From Anthopleura xanthogrammica (taxonomy: Eukaryota > Cnidaria > Anthozoa > Actiniaria > Actiniidae), in NCBI GenBank assembly GCA_964019055.1, contig OZ025206.1, forward strand, positions 18,958,860 through 19,022,859: DNA of 64,000 nucleotides. Direction: 5' to 3'. Shown piece by piece: positions 14,201 through 27,500 of this stretch; the first letter of the stretch is position 1; each line of letters opens with the position of its first letter. The notes under the pieces were generated by a model. The model made no database searches. It was not told the DNA's origin and saw only the letters and a list, made by a program, of their open reading frames with translations. The position numbers were made by a program, and so were the translations under genes.

Positions 14201-17200
14201 ACCCTGCATAACGGACAAGGATTGGTCCAAAACAACCTAACTCAAGTCCCAAAAGGGTGGATGGGAGGGTGGGAATTGGCAATGCAAATCCATGGCCACA
14301 GGAACTCCATCACTATAAGACATCGACAGAACCATCCATTTAGTCGCACAAGGCAATTACTACCGTATCCGGATATAGAACAACATAGAATTTCTATAAA
14401 AAAAATTTCATGCCAAAAGTAGTGGAAATACAGTTAATTAAACCTCCATTAACGGCCACTTCTCTACAACGGCCACAAATTTTGTCCCAACGGTGGCCGT
14501 TGTGTAGCCGAGGTTCGACTGTAAACTCGTCCCTCGTCACAGAACCTATCCACACAACAAAACGAGACTTGAACAAACTGTACATTTGTTGTAGTGCCTG
14601 GTATATGTGATTCGGGCTGGGTGTACTGGAACAAGCTATGCTATCATTTTGCAAACGAGTCATTATCCAATCAGCGGTCATGGTTCGAGGCAAGAGCTCT
14701 GTGTAGGAAGGTGCGTGGAGATCTAGTCAGCATAAGGACTTTGGCTGAAAATCAGTTTCTTGTTACTGAAATAAAGAAAAGGTATGATATAACAAACAAC
14801 AAAAAAGCCATATTATCAAAACCTTCACTGAATTTGTCGAACCCTGAAACAACCTCTGGGCTGATCTAAGTCAGGGCACGGCTAACTCACAGATTGAACC
14901 CTGAAACAATCTCTGGGCTGATCTAAGTCAGGGCACGGCTAACTCACAGATCGAACCCTGAAACAATCTCTGGGCTGATCAAAGTCAGGGCACGGCTAAC
15001 TCACAGATCAAACACTGAAACAATCTCTGGGCTGATCAAAGTAAGGGCATGGCTAACTCACAGATCAAACACTGAAACAATCTCTGGGCTGATCAAAGTA
15101 AGGGCATGGCTAACTCACAGATCAAACACTGAAACAATCTCTGGGCTGATCAAAGTCAGGGCACGGCTAACTCACAGATCGAACCCTAAAACAACCTCTA
15201 GGCAGACGAAAGTCAGGGCATGGCTAAATCACAGATCAAACCCTGAAACCACCTCAGTGTTGATCTAAGTCAAGGCATGGCTAACTCACAGATAGAACCC
15301 TGAAACAACCTCTGGACTGATCTAAGTCAGGGCATGGCTAACTCACAGATCGAACCCTGAAACCACCTCAGTGTTGATCTAAGTCAGGGCACGGCTAAAT
15401 CACAGATTGAACCCTGAAACCACCTCTGTGCTGATCTTACTCAGGGCATGGCAACGGCACTCAGTCCCCCTTTAAACTCCAGAATTCGTCACCATCCTGT
15501 TAATCAGTGTCAAAAACGCAATTTGTGAATTTGAATTTAAATTTGTTTGGTTGGCCTTGTTTAATGTAGTCGCACTGTAAAAGAAAACCTCTGAGACCAG
15601 CCGACCCTGATAGGGTTTATAAAGGAGAACTCATTCCCTGTTCCCTATTATAACGTTACGTATCCTAGGTACAGAAGCTGGAACATCTGGATTGGTCTGA
15701 ATGACCTTGGAACAGAAGGGGTGTATACTTGGAGTGATGGATTACCTCTGTCGTTTACTTACTTCTCATACAAGGAGCCTAATGATTGGATGGGGATGGA
15801 AGATTGTGGTGAGCTGAGTAGATACCATGGAAAGTGGAACGACAACAACTGTTTTCTCAAACGACCATTCATTTGCCGAAAACACAACAGTGAGTAAATG
15901 GAATGGAATTTTGTTGAATTGTGGGAAATCTGGGACAAAATGAAATAAGTGGAAGAGAAAAAGAGCGGATTTCGTACGAGTGTGAAAAGTTACAGGCACG
16001 GCACGGTTACGGCGCGGCGCGGACACGTCGTCGAATGTTTTAATACACGGCACGGCACTGTCAAGGCAAGCTAGGCACGGTCCGTGCCGTAATTTTTTAT
16101 AGCTATGAGAAAACTTCTCTATCTAGTAATTTGGTTTTACTGGCAATGCTTTTTAGCTACAGTATGAGAGTTATAGAGGCTTTGCACCATCACGTGATGG
16201 CAGCCATGACAGGAGACAGGAACAATTTAATGTAGTCTAATGTGGTTTACATAAGAAAGAATTCAGTTTCCCAGGGAGAAAAGACTCTATTGCTTTCAAT
16301 TGCCTCCTGTCACGTGATGGTGCAACTATGAGGCTCTATTAACTGATGCACAATCGTTCATGATGTCAAGCTTCCGCGGCCCCGGGGGCAAGCTGTCTGG
16401 TTTTCATACACTAAGATGATACCTTGTACATAATACTGTACAATAAGATCCCTAACGTCCAGTCAAGTAAAGCCTTCTGGAGCAGGTAGTGTACGAAGCC
16501 TGAATAGAGCTATCCACCAGATAAATCCTTATCCAGCGGATAAAACCTATACAAATTCTATACACTGGATAACTCTTATCCGGTGGATAACTGGCCAGAA
16601 ACTAGTAGTCGAGAAGACATTTGGTACGGTCTTTCTTCCCCGCATGTTTCTTAGCTTTTCTTGAATGGCTGATAAGTAAATTGAGTTTGATGTTAATGTT
16701 TTTACCTGACATTTTAATAACAGATACAGTCATTCCTGCATTTACAATGGTTCCACCTACCCCAGGACCTGGTGAGTTGAAAAAGTTTAAAATTAAGTCA
16801 GGGAATTTCGTTTCCTGCGTTTTCCCCTTAGTAAGATACCAAAAGAACTACATTTCCAATGTTCAGAGCACTTTAAAGTAGCTTTATTTCTGGTTATTCT
16901 GGTTATGCAATTGTACCTGTGTCCTTAAAATGAGTATATACTCAATTGCAAAAATCATTTCGTGTTCAAAGCATAGAACATAGAAGCTGAGACTCAATAG
17001 ACCCTTCACAGTTCCCTGCGCCATCTTGAAAGGTAGCCATGTCTTTGCATCGAAGCGAGACCAACGGTGAGCTTGCAATGATAGAAACCTTTTTCTAACA
17101 CCTTGGACAATTATTCACATGTCTCTATCATTGCAAGGTCACCGTTGGTCTCGCTTCAATGCAAAGGCATGGCTATCTTTCAAGATGATGGCGCAGGGAA

Positions 17201-17410
17201 CTGTGAAGGAGACTATTGGTGGATGGGAAGTACGTTAATGAGAGACATCAGTAGTGATGCAACTCGTGGAAGTGTTCCTAAATTGTTTCTCTGACAGAAA
17301 GCATGAAGGTTTTTGACACATGTTTCATATCGACTGAATATATCAGAGGGTAATTATGTCATTTCCCAGGAAGCCTTTCGGCCTTACCTTCTTGAATTTT
17401 GAGCCCGACA

Positions 17411-17442
<32 letters not shown>

Positions 17443-20400
17443 CATGATCATGATCATGATCATAATAATAATAATAATAAATAATCTTTAATGAAGATAC
17501 CAACTTCACTGGGGGCTGATTTACAGAGGGGTCATCAATGATTTAGCAATTGACTGTATTAGATTTGACATTTCCATTAAGCATGATTAGTAAAATGTAT
17601 TAAACATACATTTCTTGATACTAACTGTGACCCTGGTTTATGGCACTGTTCTGTTTTAGCGCTTGGTAAATGCAAGCCTGGCTGGGTCAACTATGACAAG
17701 AGCTGCTACAAATTTGTGTTCAATCAACGTCAAAACTGGGCCAATGCACAGTCAGTTTGTCAGAAAGGAAATGATTCAAGTATGAGTGGCAATCTGATTA
17801 CCATTGATAATGTGTAAGTAAAAGCTAATGAAGTTTGGTCATTTGGGTTAAAATGGTGAGAAGTCTCACTCGCCTGTTGCTCATGAGTAAAGCGTAAAGC
17901 AGCTTCAACCGTGGTTAAAAACTCTTGGTATAGACCCCTTGCAGCACGTCGGAATGCAGCTCAATTTGGAGGAAATAACAATAGGTTCCAATTCTCAAGA
18001 GATTGAAATTCTTTTGTTTTGACCTCCAAATTGAGCTGCTTTGACGTCACGTGAAAGGGGTCTATTAAGTACAGACCCCTTGCACGTGACGTCAAAGCAG
18101 CTCAACTTGGAGAAGAAAACAAAAGAATTCAATCTCCTGAGAATTGGAAACCTATTGTTTGACTGACTTGCACCAGCCCCGTCTAAAGCATTTTCGATGT
18201 TTTTTTAGAGTTCTTAAAAGGTGGAACTGTGCATTGTAAATGTCTACCTTTTCCCCATCCAATATAGCATGTGTTCGCTTAATAAGTTCACGACAGCGAT
18301 GTTTAAGGGCAGTAACATTGCCCTTTTTCTTTTTTTTTTTTTGCATGACAAGATAATTTATTTCCCAAAGGGGGAAATTTCTTCAAAAAGTTTTTCCTTC
18401 AAAAATGTCTATCGTATGAAACCTCTATATTAATGAAGTATATATGTCTTCATTTAAGCTACGAACAAGCATTTCTAAGCACAATGATCAAAGACTACCA
18501 AGGGAATTTATGGATTGGTCTAAATGACTTGCATACTGAAGGAACCTACTCGTGGATCGCTAACGTCCCTGTAACGTACGTCAACTGGGAGAAAGGAAAA
18601 CCATCATATAATTATTATGCTGACTGTGTCGCTGTAAAGACGGGAAAAGTGTCAGTAGGTCGCTGGGATGTTCAAACGTGTTCGGCTTTCCAAGGATACA
18701 TTTGTGAAGCTGGTGAGTAAGAAAATGAGAGCAGATTTCGTATGAATGTGAAAAGTCAGGGCACGGTTACGGTGCGGCGTGGCGTTGTCATAGCACCGAA
18801 TGTCGAATACATGTCACGGCACTGACATCAAGGTAAGGCGCGGTCCGTGCCGTACGTTTTTCATAGTCATACGAAAACTGCTCTGTTTCCAACATAGACC
18901 AAGATTTATACGTCGCAAACTCGCAAACTGCTGTCCTTGGGCACGAGGGAATCATGAATGTGCATGCTCGTAGTATGTATGTAAGCTGAAAATGTCTTCG
19001 TACTAATTGTAAAAGTATGCATACTGGATTTTTTAACTTGACTTAAAAACAGATTTTCTTGAAACGTATTTTTGTTGCATATAAGACATGATGAACAGAA
19101 GATGTTTGTACCTAAACTAGACCATAATGCAACATGTTCACTCAGGGGAGGCGGTGCACATTTTTAAGTGGGGGGCTAAATTTTTTTTCATTTTTTGGGA
19201 GCACGTTTGAAATCTCTTTGTCTCGGAAAAAAGTCTATGGAAAGTCAGTTGTCATTCCTTATTCATGTTATTCTACTTTGTTTGTTTATCACAGCTGCCC
19301 TGCCCCTAGGACCAACCCCAGGTATGTCGATGTTTGATCTGTTATCATTCATTATCATCAAAGTAGTAGTAAATGATTGTCCACTTTTTAATGGGCCATT
19401 TGCACTAAGCGGCAAGACCGCTTGGTTAATGAAGATATGGTCATGTGACCTCAGTGCAAATGGTCCTGATTGGTTCATCGTTTTGAAAATAGTGAACTTA
19501 TCTTGTGCGCTACAGGAAGCTCAACATTTATTGCTAATGATGATCATTTGCTAGAGTTCTTGACATGGGGCCATCACGGAACATTCGCGACTGACTGATA
19601 TTGATTAAGCGATTTATAGCACTTGAGGAAGTAGGTAAAAAGGTAACATTTTCTCACCCTCGCTTTAGAGGCTCTAAATTAATAATCTTAAGGATGCCAA
19701 TGGCCTCCCTAATTAAGGAAGTAGGAAGAAAAGATAACATTTTCTCACTCTCGCTTTAGAGGCTCTAAATAAATAATGAGAGAATGGCTCCCTTAGATAG
19801 TAGAAAAAAAAGTATAAATTTTCTTACCATTTAGTGCCTCTAAATAAATGATTTAAGTGTTAATTTGAGCCGCCGAGCACAGATAACAAAACCCCTGTAA
19901 AATCATTTTCTGAAAGCAGAAGGGCAAAAATACCTTTTTTCGTTTTGTTGAATTGCCTAGTTCGTCAGTTTTATTTATAAGAAATGTCTGTTTTCGCCTC
20001 GCAAATAAAACTAGTGTTCAAGTTTCATTCAAGTCTGAATGAAAGACCAACAAGCAATTATGTATAAAACTTCGGGCTCCGACTTTGATGATAAATATGT
20101 ATATAAAAATGAAATTTATATAAATGTTTATCATTTTTAAAGTCGGAGTCGAAAAATAGGTTAAAATAACTTACTGAGTGCGAATCGAAAAACCGTGGGC
20201 ACCCAGAAATATTTCAAAAATCGTTTATAGTTCGTTGAACAGTATGAAACGACTCTCTAACTAACAAGAATGTTGACTACAAATCAGTGGAATTTCTTGC
20301 AGAAAGAGAGTTTCAGATTGTTCAACGAGCGATACACGATTTCTGAAATATTTCAGGGTGCTCACGGTTTTTTGATTTGCACTGTGACTGATAAGGAAAC

Positions 20401-21528
20401 AACGTATCAAAAATCTTCCTGTCTGAAGAAATTGTCAGAAGAAATTTTCTGATTTTTAAACAAGTGAAATTAATCTCATTTAAAAACCCGTGCACATAAA
20501 GAGATTCTAGAGTGAATCACGGTGCGCAAATTGATAACAAAATGCCGCACTCTGTTCATAGGTTTACAGGTCTAATATTCAGCACGGGGTTTCCTTCCGT
20601 AATTCATTCAACTCGAGTTTTCTGGAGAGTAATTTGAATGAATCCTAAGAGACTCGTTAATCCGTGTCTATCGCATCACGTAGCTAATTAAATACGAAAC
20701 AAGATATTCTCCCTTCAGCATTTTAAACAAGTGAGAGCTCCCTGCGGATATATACACTTTGTTGTGTAATTTTGCTCAGATCATCATTTATGACTGTTCA
20801 TTATTGGAATAATTATTCGAATAGCTAAGAATAGAGTTCAGCTGCATGTGTTTCACTGTTATTCCTCCCCCGATAATGATGCTTCTTTCGACGAGTTTGT
20901 TTGATTAATGAATATAAAAATCTCTTGAAGATTTCAACGCTTCAAATACTAACTTAAGCCAGCTTGCATTAACACGAGCGTAGCAAGCAAATTCATTTCT
21001 AAAGTTAAATCTAACTCTTCTGAAACTGACGTTTCGTGTAGTAGTCGGTACATCAAACGCACAGTCTTTGAATAAAAGAAAATTGCTTCAAGCAAAAGAG
21101 GGGAAAAAAGTGAATTCAGTTTTTATTGAGCCATAAGAATCATCGAGCAGTAGAGTGCACCGGCTTCCATAACACACTTGCATAATCTTTTAATACATGA
21201 AACCTTGGAAAAGTAAATATAGTTATTTGAATGTCGCTTGATATAGTCGTTCGTCCGTGATCTTTGTATAAGTCACTGAAATTTAGAAACTCAGCCGATG
21301 TTTTTTGTTAAGAAAAACTGGGATACAATCCTTATAACCATATCTTTGCCGCTCAATTCGTATTCATAGAAAGGACTTGGATGTTTTGTTGAAAAAGTCG
21401 TTCCGTTTTTCTGCATTTTAAAGTGATTTTAACTTTCTTCCTGTTTGTTTTCTTTCTTTCTTTCTTTCTTTCTTTTTTCTTTCTTTTTTTCTTTCTTTCT
21501 TTCTTTCTTTCTTTTTTCTTTCTTTTTT

Positions 21529-21560
<32 letters not shown>

Positions 21561-24500
21561 GTTCTCTTTCTTGTTCTCTTTCTTTCTTTCTTTCGTTCTT
21601 TCTTTCTTTCTTTTTTCTTTTAGCTTTGTTACAACAAACTGTATTAAACGAATATACACAATAATTGTTGACATGATAAACTTTTATTTGATGTATATTT
21701 AGTATTATATATCAGGTATCTTATACATAGGTTGTTCAACCTTTCCAAAAAACTTCTTTTTATACTTTTATTTCTTGAGTGATATCAAGTGTTTAAAAAG
21801 AGCTTCAGGTGCTAAACTTTGCTAGTGTTAGTATTTTCCGTTTCTTTGGGTGGTGGCAATGGCCTTATTCGAACAAAATGAAAACTTTGAAACACCAAAA
21901 GAAACGATCTTCGGTATTTTGGCATTCTCCAAGCATACAGCAAAGGATTCAGCGCCGAGTTGACATAGAGGAAAGGTATACTGATACGATAGCAAGCAGA
22001 GTACCAGCTCTGGATCTTGCAGGATGAACAGATGTTTCCGATGAGAACGACAGTAAACCAAAAGCAGTAGGAGAACAAGAAACCCAAAACGATGTAAAAT
22101 GCTGTCAAGCCTAGCTGACATTCCCTTTTGATTTGAAGTCTCTGTCTTTGTTGAGCATTGTTCAGTTGCATGCTTATGGTCTTTCGAAGTTTGTGCTTGA
22201 TAGCGATATAAATGGACAAATAGGCAAGCAGAATGATTGACAGCGGAGCTACGAAGAACCCATAGTAACTCATCATGCCAAAGGTTTTCTTGTCAAGCAC
22301 CAGTTCACTAAGGCTAGCTAGTAAACCAATGATGAAACAGAAGATGCCGGTGACCAAGGCTTTTTTCGGAGTGGCTTGATTGCGGTAGAAATACGGAGTG
22401 GCTACTGCAAGGAATCGCTCAATCGAGAACACCACCACCACCAAAATCCCACTTCTGACCGTGAACTGGGACACGAGCTTCTCCTGCAAAACTCCCCTTA
22501 CTGTGAAGGATGGTATTCCGTTAGCATTAAGGAGACTAGATACCCCAACATCCATGGCAGTGATAGCACCGGTGAGGAAATCTGCCACCGATAAACAAGC
22601 GACAAATGTGGCAGCCGTGTTTCTGAAGCAGCGGAGTGGATTAAGATACAAGGTGTACAACAGCATACTGTTAGTTAAGAACGTGAGAACGGCGATAATA
22701 AGAAGTGTTACGCCTGTCCACTGAAAAACCTGAGAAAGCAATTCATCCATTCTTTGTAACTGGTTTGGGCGGCCTATGGTCCGTTTCCGACTGTTGTCAA
22801 CTAAAAAGGCTTTTGACTAAGGCAGTCGATTCTTTTATAGATCTATCAGATATAGCCTCGTCTCCAGGCTACTCTCTTCGCTGTTCGGCATGACGTCACG
22901 CATATATTTACCTCGCAGACGAGTATAAAATTGCGAATGTAGCAATCAAAGGGTTCGAAATTTTCACACCCCCCCCCAAAAAAAGAAAAAAAACCCGGCA
23001 CTATGCCTGTTGATTTGTTGTTTGCTAGTAGAAAATAAATAAGGTCGCTTTTTTACTGCTAGTTGACCATACACCTATTCATTTTCCTCTATTTCCTTCA
23101 TTTTTTTGTCATGGCTGCCACCACGTGATGGTGCAAAGCCTCTGTAGTCTTCTTTCGATATTCTGGTTGATTGTTAACGCACGAAAAGGCTTTTGGGAAA
23201 CAAAGAAAGAATGGTAATTATTCTTTTGCTTTGGTTGATTTTCATTTAAATTGCCAACCAGAAAACTATAGGCCTTTTCGCCTTGGCGTGATGTTTTCCC
23301 ATTTCAGACCACGTGTCATTCCATAGAGTATAATTTTTTTGTTTAATGGTTGCGCATAAGAAGACACATGAATATGGATACAACTCAAATCTTATTCTCA
23401 AGAGAGAGACATGGTCTGAAATGGGAAAACAAAGCAAAGTGACAAAACGTATTGTTCAAATAGTTGACACATTAACATCGCTATGGCATTGTCTATATTA
23501 CTGAATAGCTGGGTTTCACTTGACGTCATTTCTTGTGTCGTGCGGAATGTTCATCAGCTGAATCACAAGTTTTCAATAGAATTCTTTCTGGCTGACAGCA
23601 CATGGTGGTCAGTGTTTGACCACCATTTGGAGCAGATAATGAGATTCAAAGACTTTTATCAGCTGATTGAAACCCAGCTATTCAGTAAACCTTGACACAT
23701 TCGATTTCAAATGTGATCACGTGATGCAATTGTTGGCATCACGTGATGCACTTTTTGGCACCTCGTGATCACTTCGACACATAGTCCGAGCACTGCGAGA
23801 GATATCGGCGCCGTTTGTCGCGATCGTTGCAACCGTTAGATTTACACGCTTCTATGCAGAATGCACGACGCAGATATCTGACTTTATTATATCCATTTTG
23901 AAATCACTAGCAAATCCTGTAATCTGATTGGCTCTCAGTAGATTGATTCAAGCACGAATCGCACTATTTTGAGTCCGAATCGCATCTTTTTGTCAGCCAA
24001 TCACAATGCAACACTAGAAAAGGTAACCAATCAGTGGCTATTTGTTAATAAATACTTTTGTATTAATCACAAATTTAGTGTCTATCTAGTATGATTTCAA
24101 AATGGATATAATAAAGTGATAATTGAACTTCGTGTCGTGCAATTTTGGTCTGATATCAAACTTGCGATTACAAATCACACTCGCGCTACGCGGTCGTGTG
24201 ATTTTGTTATCGCGCGTTTGATATCAGACCAAATTGCACTCCACTTAGTTCAATTACCATTATTTATCCGTCACTCGACTCTGAAGATGACTTCCGCTCA
24301 GGTTGTCGAAACGTCAGTCACATCAAACAGTCCTTCTCAGGACTTCTCAGGATACGATAGCAAGCATAGAAATGCTTTCTTAAATGAATGAATTCAAAAT
24401 ATTTTGAATAAATAATAAAACAATTATTGGAATCGGCTATCGTATGATTTGAAAAATTATGCATACCTCGAAGAGTGTTATCCGCCTCAGCCTATGGCTT

Positions 24501-27500
24501 CGGCAGTTAAAGTGCACATAACTTTTTTTTCAATGCCTTCAATATTTATCCTACACGAAGTAAATAGTTAAATGAGAAAATATTTCTTGATCTGAGTGAT
24601 GCGTCTTTAAGATATGAAGGTTCATACTTCCAATATGTTAATGACCATGGGGTGGATTGGAATTAGTAATAATTATTTACGATCTATTCAATATTATCAA
24701 AGATCTGGTTCTTTCTATTTCAATGACCCTACTTGCATTAGCCAAATTGGTTAAACAATTTTTGACGGAATCTTTTTCGATGATGAAATTATCTAATTAC
24801 TACGTATAGAATCGATACCTGGATCGGCCTTTCAGATAATATGTCACTATTCATTTGAAATATTTACGACAAATGACAACCACCTGCAGGTATTGAAGCT
24901 CAAGAATATTAGCCGCTTGTTTTGACTTTGATATAGAAGGGGAGTAGCCAGGGGAAAGCCCCCCCCCCCCCTCCCCCCATCCTGTTAGTAGCTCTTAAGC
25001 GCGCTGGCTAGCAAAGAGATTAGTTTATCGCGAGTGACAGAGTATAAAAGTCTCTCAATTTTTAAGCTGAGTTATCACGTAATAAGTTCTTAAGGTGGCT
25101 GCCTACTATAGAAAAATGAAGCTACTGCTCACGCTACTACGCAATCACAATAACGCCATGAACAGAAAATTTGACGACAAGATGTGTGCGCGCACAAAAA
25201 CTGCTGAATAACCTTCAAACTTTTATTGAGGAACCACGTTTTGAACTTCAACAGGGCAAAACCCTAAAATTTTGCACGGGAAACTCTTGACAAAGTGTGA
25301 CATGCTCGCGTGTAACTTGAACTTTTTTGCGCGCGGCTCAAATTGCATGAAAAAAGACTACGTGTAACAGCGGCTTAAGGTTTCCTGGGGGGAAAAACGC
25401 TCGATTACCGGTGAAGTTTTTTTTTTTTTTTTTTTCGTAGGAAGTTGATTTTCGCTTTATTTTCATCAAAACGTTGCTACGCCCCTGATTGTTTTCTTTC
25501 CGGCTAAGGCTAAACGTTTATTATGTTTTGGCGAAATTATAGACCTCTAGAACGTTTGTCATTAAATGAACACCTACATGCATAAAATGAAAAAACGATA
25601 TTCGTTTTGCGTGCTTGTTATATCACTTCTGCCGTCGTTTCATTCATTCATTATTCTTTCATTCATTCATAATTTTTCATTCATAGTTTTTCATTCATTC
25701 ATTCCTTCATTCCTTCATTCCTTCATTCCTTCATTCCTTCATTCCTTCATTCCTTCATTCCTTCATTCCTTCCTTCTTTCTTTCTTTCCGCTTTCTTTCT
25801 CTCTTTATTTCTTCAAAACTCAATCACAAAACTGTTCATTTCAAGATCTTCCTCAATCAAGCAATCTTTGTGTTGTAGTACTTATCTTTATGTTTTGGCA
25901 AAATTATAGACCTCTAGAACGTTTGTCATTAAATGAACACCTACATGCATCAAATAAAAAAACGATATTGGTTTTGCGTGCTTGTTATATCACTTTTGCC
26001 GTCGTGTTTTTCATTTTCACGCATGCGCAGTGATCATGGACTAATTAACGAACCAATAAAAAGGATATAGATCTTACCCCACAGTCTGCAATTTATTATT
26101 ATTATTTATTTATTTATTTGTTCAACTTTAATCTATTGAATAATGAATGATAAAATAAATTTAAAATAGTTGGGGGTCAACACAACAGAGCTAGGCTCCA
26201 AATTAAGTGTGCCCAAAATTAAATTAATTGTCTCTTATTGGCTAATATTGAATAATATTGACTAATATTTATCGATTTTGCTTGATACTTTAATATTCAT
26301 AAACCGATAAATAAATTTATTATTGTTAATTTATATACTTATTTAAGAATGTTGTTATATTACCAAAACCCTCAAAAAAATGAGATGGGCGAGATTTTCG
26401 GCGAAGGATAAAATATTTGAATGAAATCAAGCGGTTGAAACATGTAAAATGTATCTACCCATAACCCCGTCGATCTCGACTTGGTAGCTTTACAAATATC
26501 AAGTGACTAACTTCATTGAAGTATATACATTTTGATATTTCTTCTTGCATGCTGATTTTTGTAGTGACACCCACTCCCAGTAATGACTGTCCAGCACAAT
26601 TCAGTAAATTCGGCGACAGCTGTTACATGACATCATATGTGAAATCTACTTGGTATGAAGCCAATCAGAAGTGCAAGGTGTATGGTGCCGACCTCGTCAG
26701 TATTCATAGCTCCGTTGAACAAGGTAAATGTTCACTCGAATGTAGGGTAAACCTGGTGCTGGAGCCGGGAACTCTAGCACCAGACAGACCATATGCCATA
26801 TCAAGAACAGACCACATCACCATATCAGACCACATCACCATATCAGACCACAACACCATATCAGACCACATCACCATATCAGACCACATCACCATATCAG
26901 ACCACATCACCATATCAGACCACATCACCATATCAGACCACATCACCATATCAGACCACAACACCATATCAGACCACATCACCATATCAGACCACAACAC
27001 CATATCAGACCACATCACCATATCAGACCACATCACCATATCAGACCACATGCCATTTACTTGAGTATCATAAAAACATGACTATAGATCCCTTGTACGT
27101 GACGTCAGTGCAGCTCAATTTGGAGGGCAAAACAAAAGCATTTTAATCTCCTGAGAATTGGAACCTTATGTTTTGCACTCCAAATTGAGCTGCATTCCGA
27201 CGTGGTGCAAAGATAAATTCAAACAAAGAATGTTATTCCCAAAAGAATTTTGACGCAACAATATTGCGCAACAAGTTGCATGATTTTCTTGCTCGTATAT
27301 CCGCGCCTTGGAGCCTTCTCTCCTCAAGGTGAATGGTTATGTTTCTTTTAATCATTGGGATTGTTAAGAGCGTATTCCTATTTAAAAAGTATTAGAATGA
27401 AAAAGCTATGTGTTTGAAACCTTCACTTTATGATTTAATCTATCACACAGCATACCTGGTACGAAATATGATCAACTTCGCCGGGAACATTTGGATTGGA

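Larger units (their letters stand above)
19322..26564. other. Giant intron of the receptor gene
   Basis: 7.2 kb. It contains the antisense GPCR, a (CTTT)n tract, two long microsatellite/direct-repeat structures and at least seven palindromic elements (listed separately). 20450-21420 and 24400-24930 and 26040-26560 are AT-rich with nothing I recognise. Confidence 0.75.

Noticed and set aside
16884..17294. Two opposing small frames with similar peptides
   Set aside because: They are the two arms of the palindromic MITE at 16998-17212.
21423..21702. Long Phe/Ser-rich and Lys/Glu-rich reading frames
   Set aside because: Both are the two strands of a (CTTT)n microsatellite; no start context, domain or conservation.
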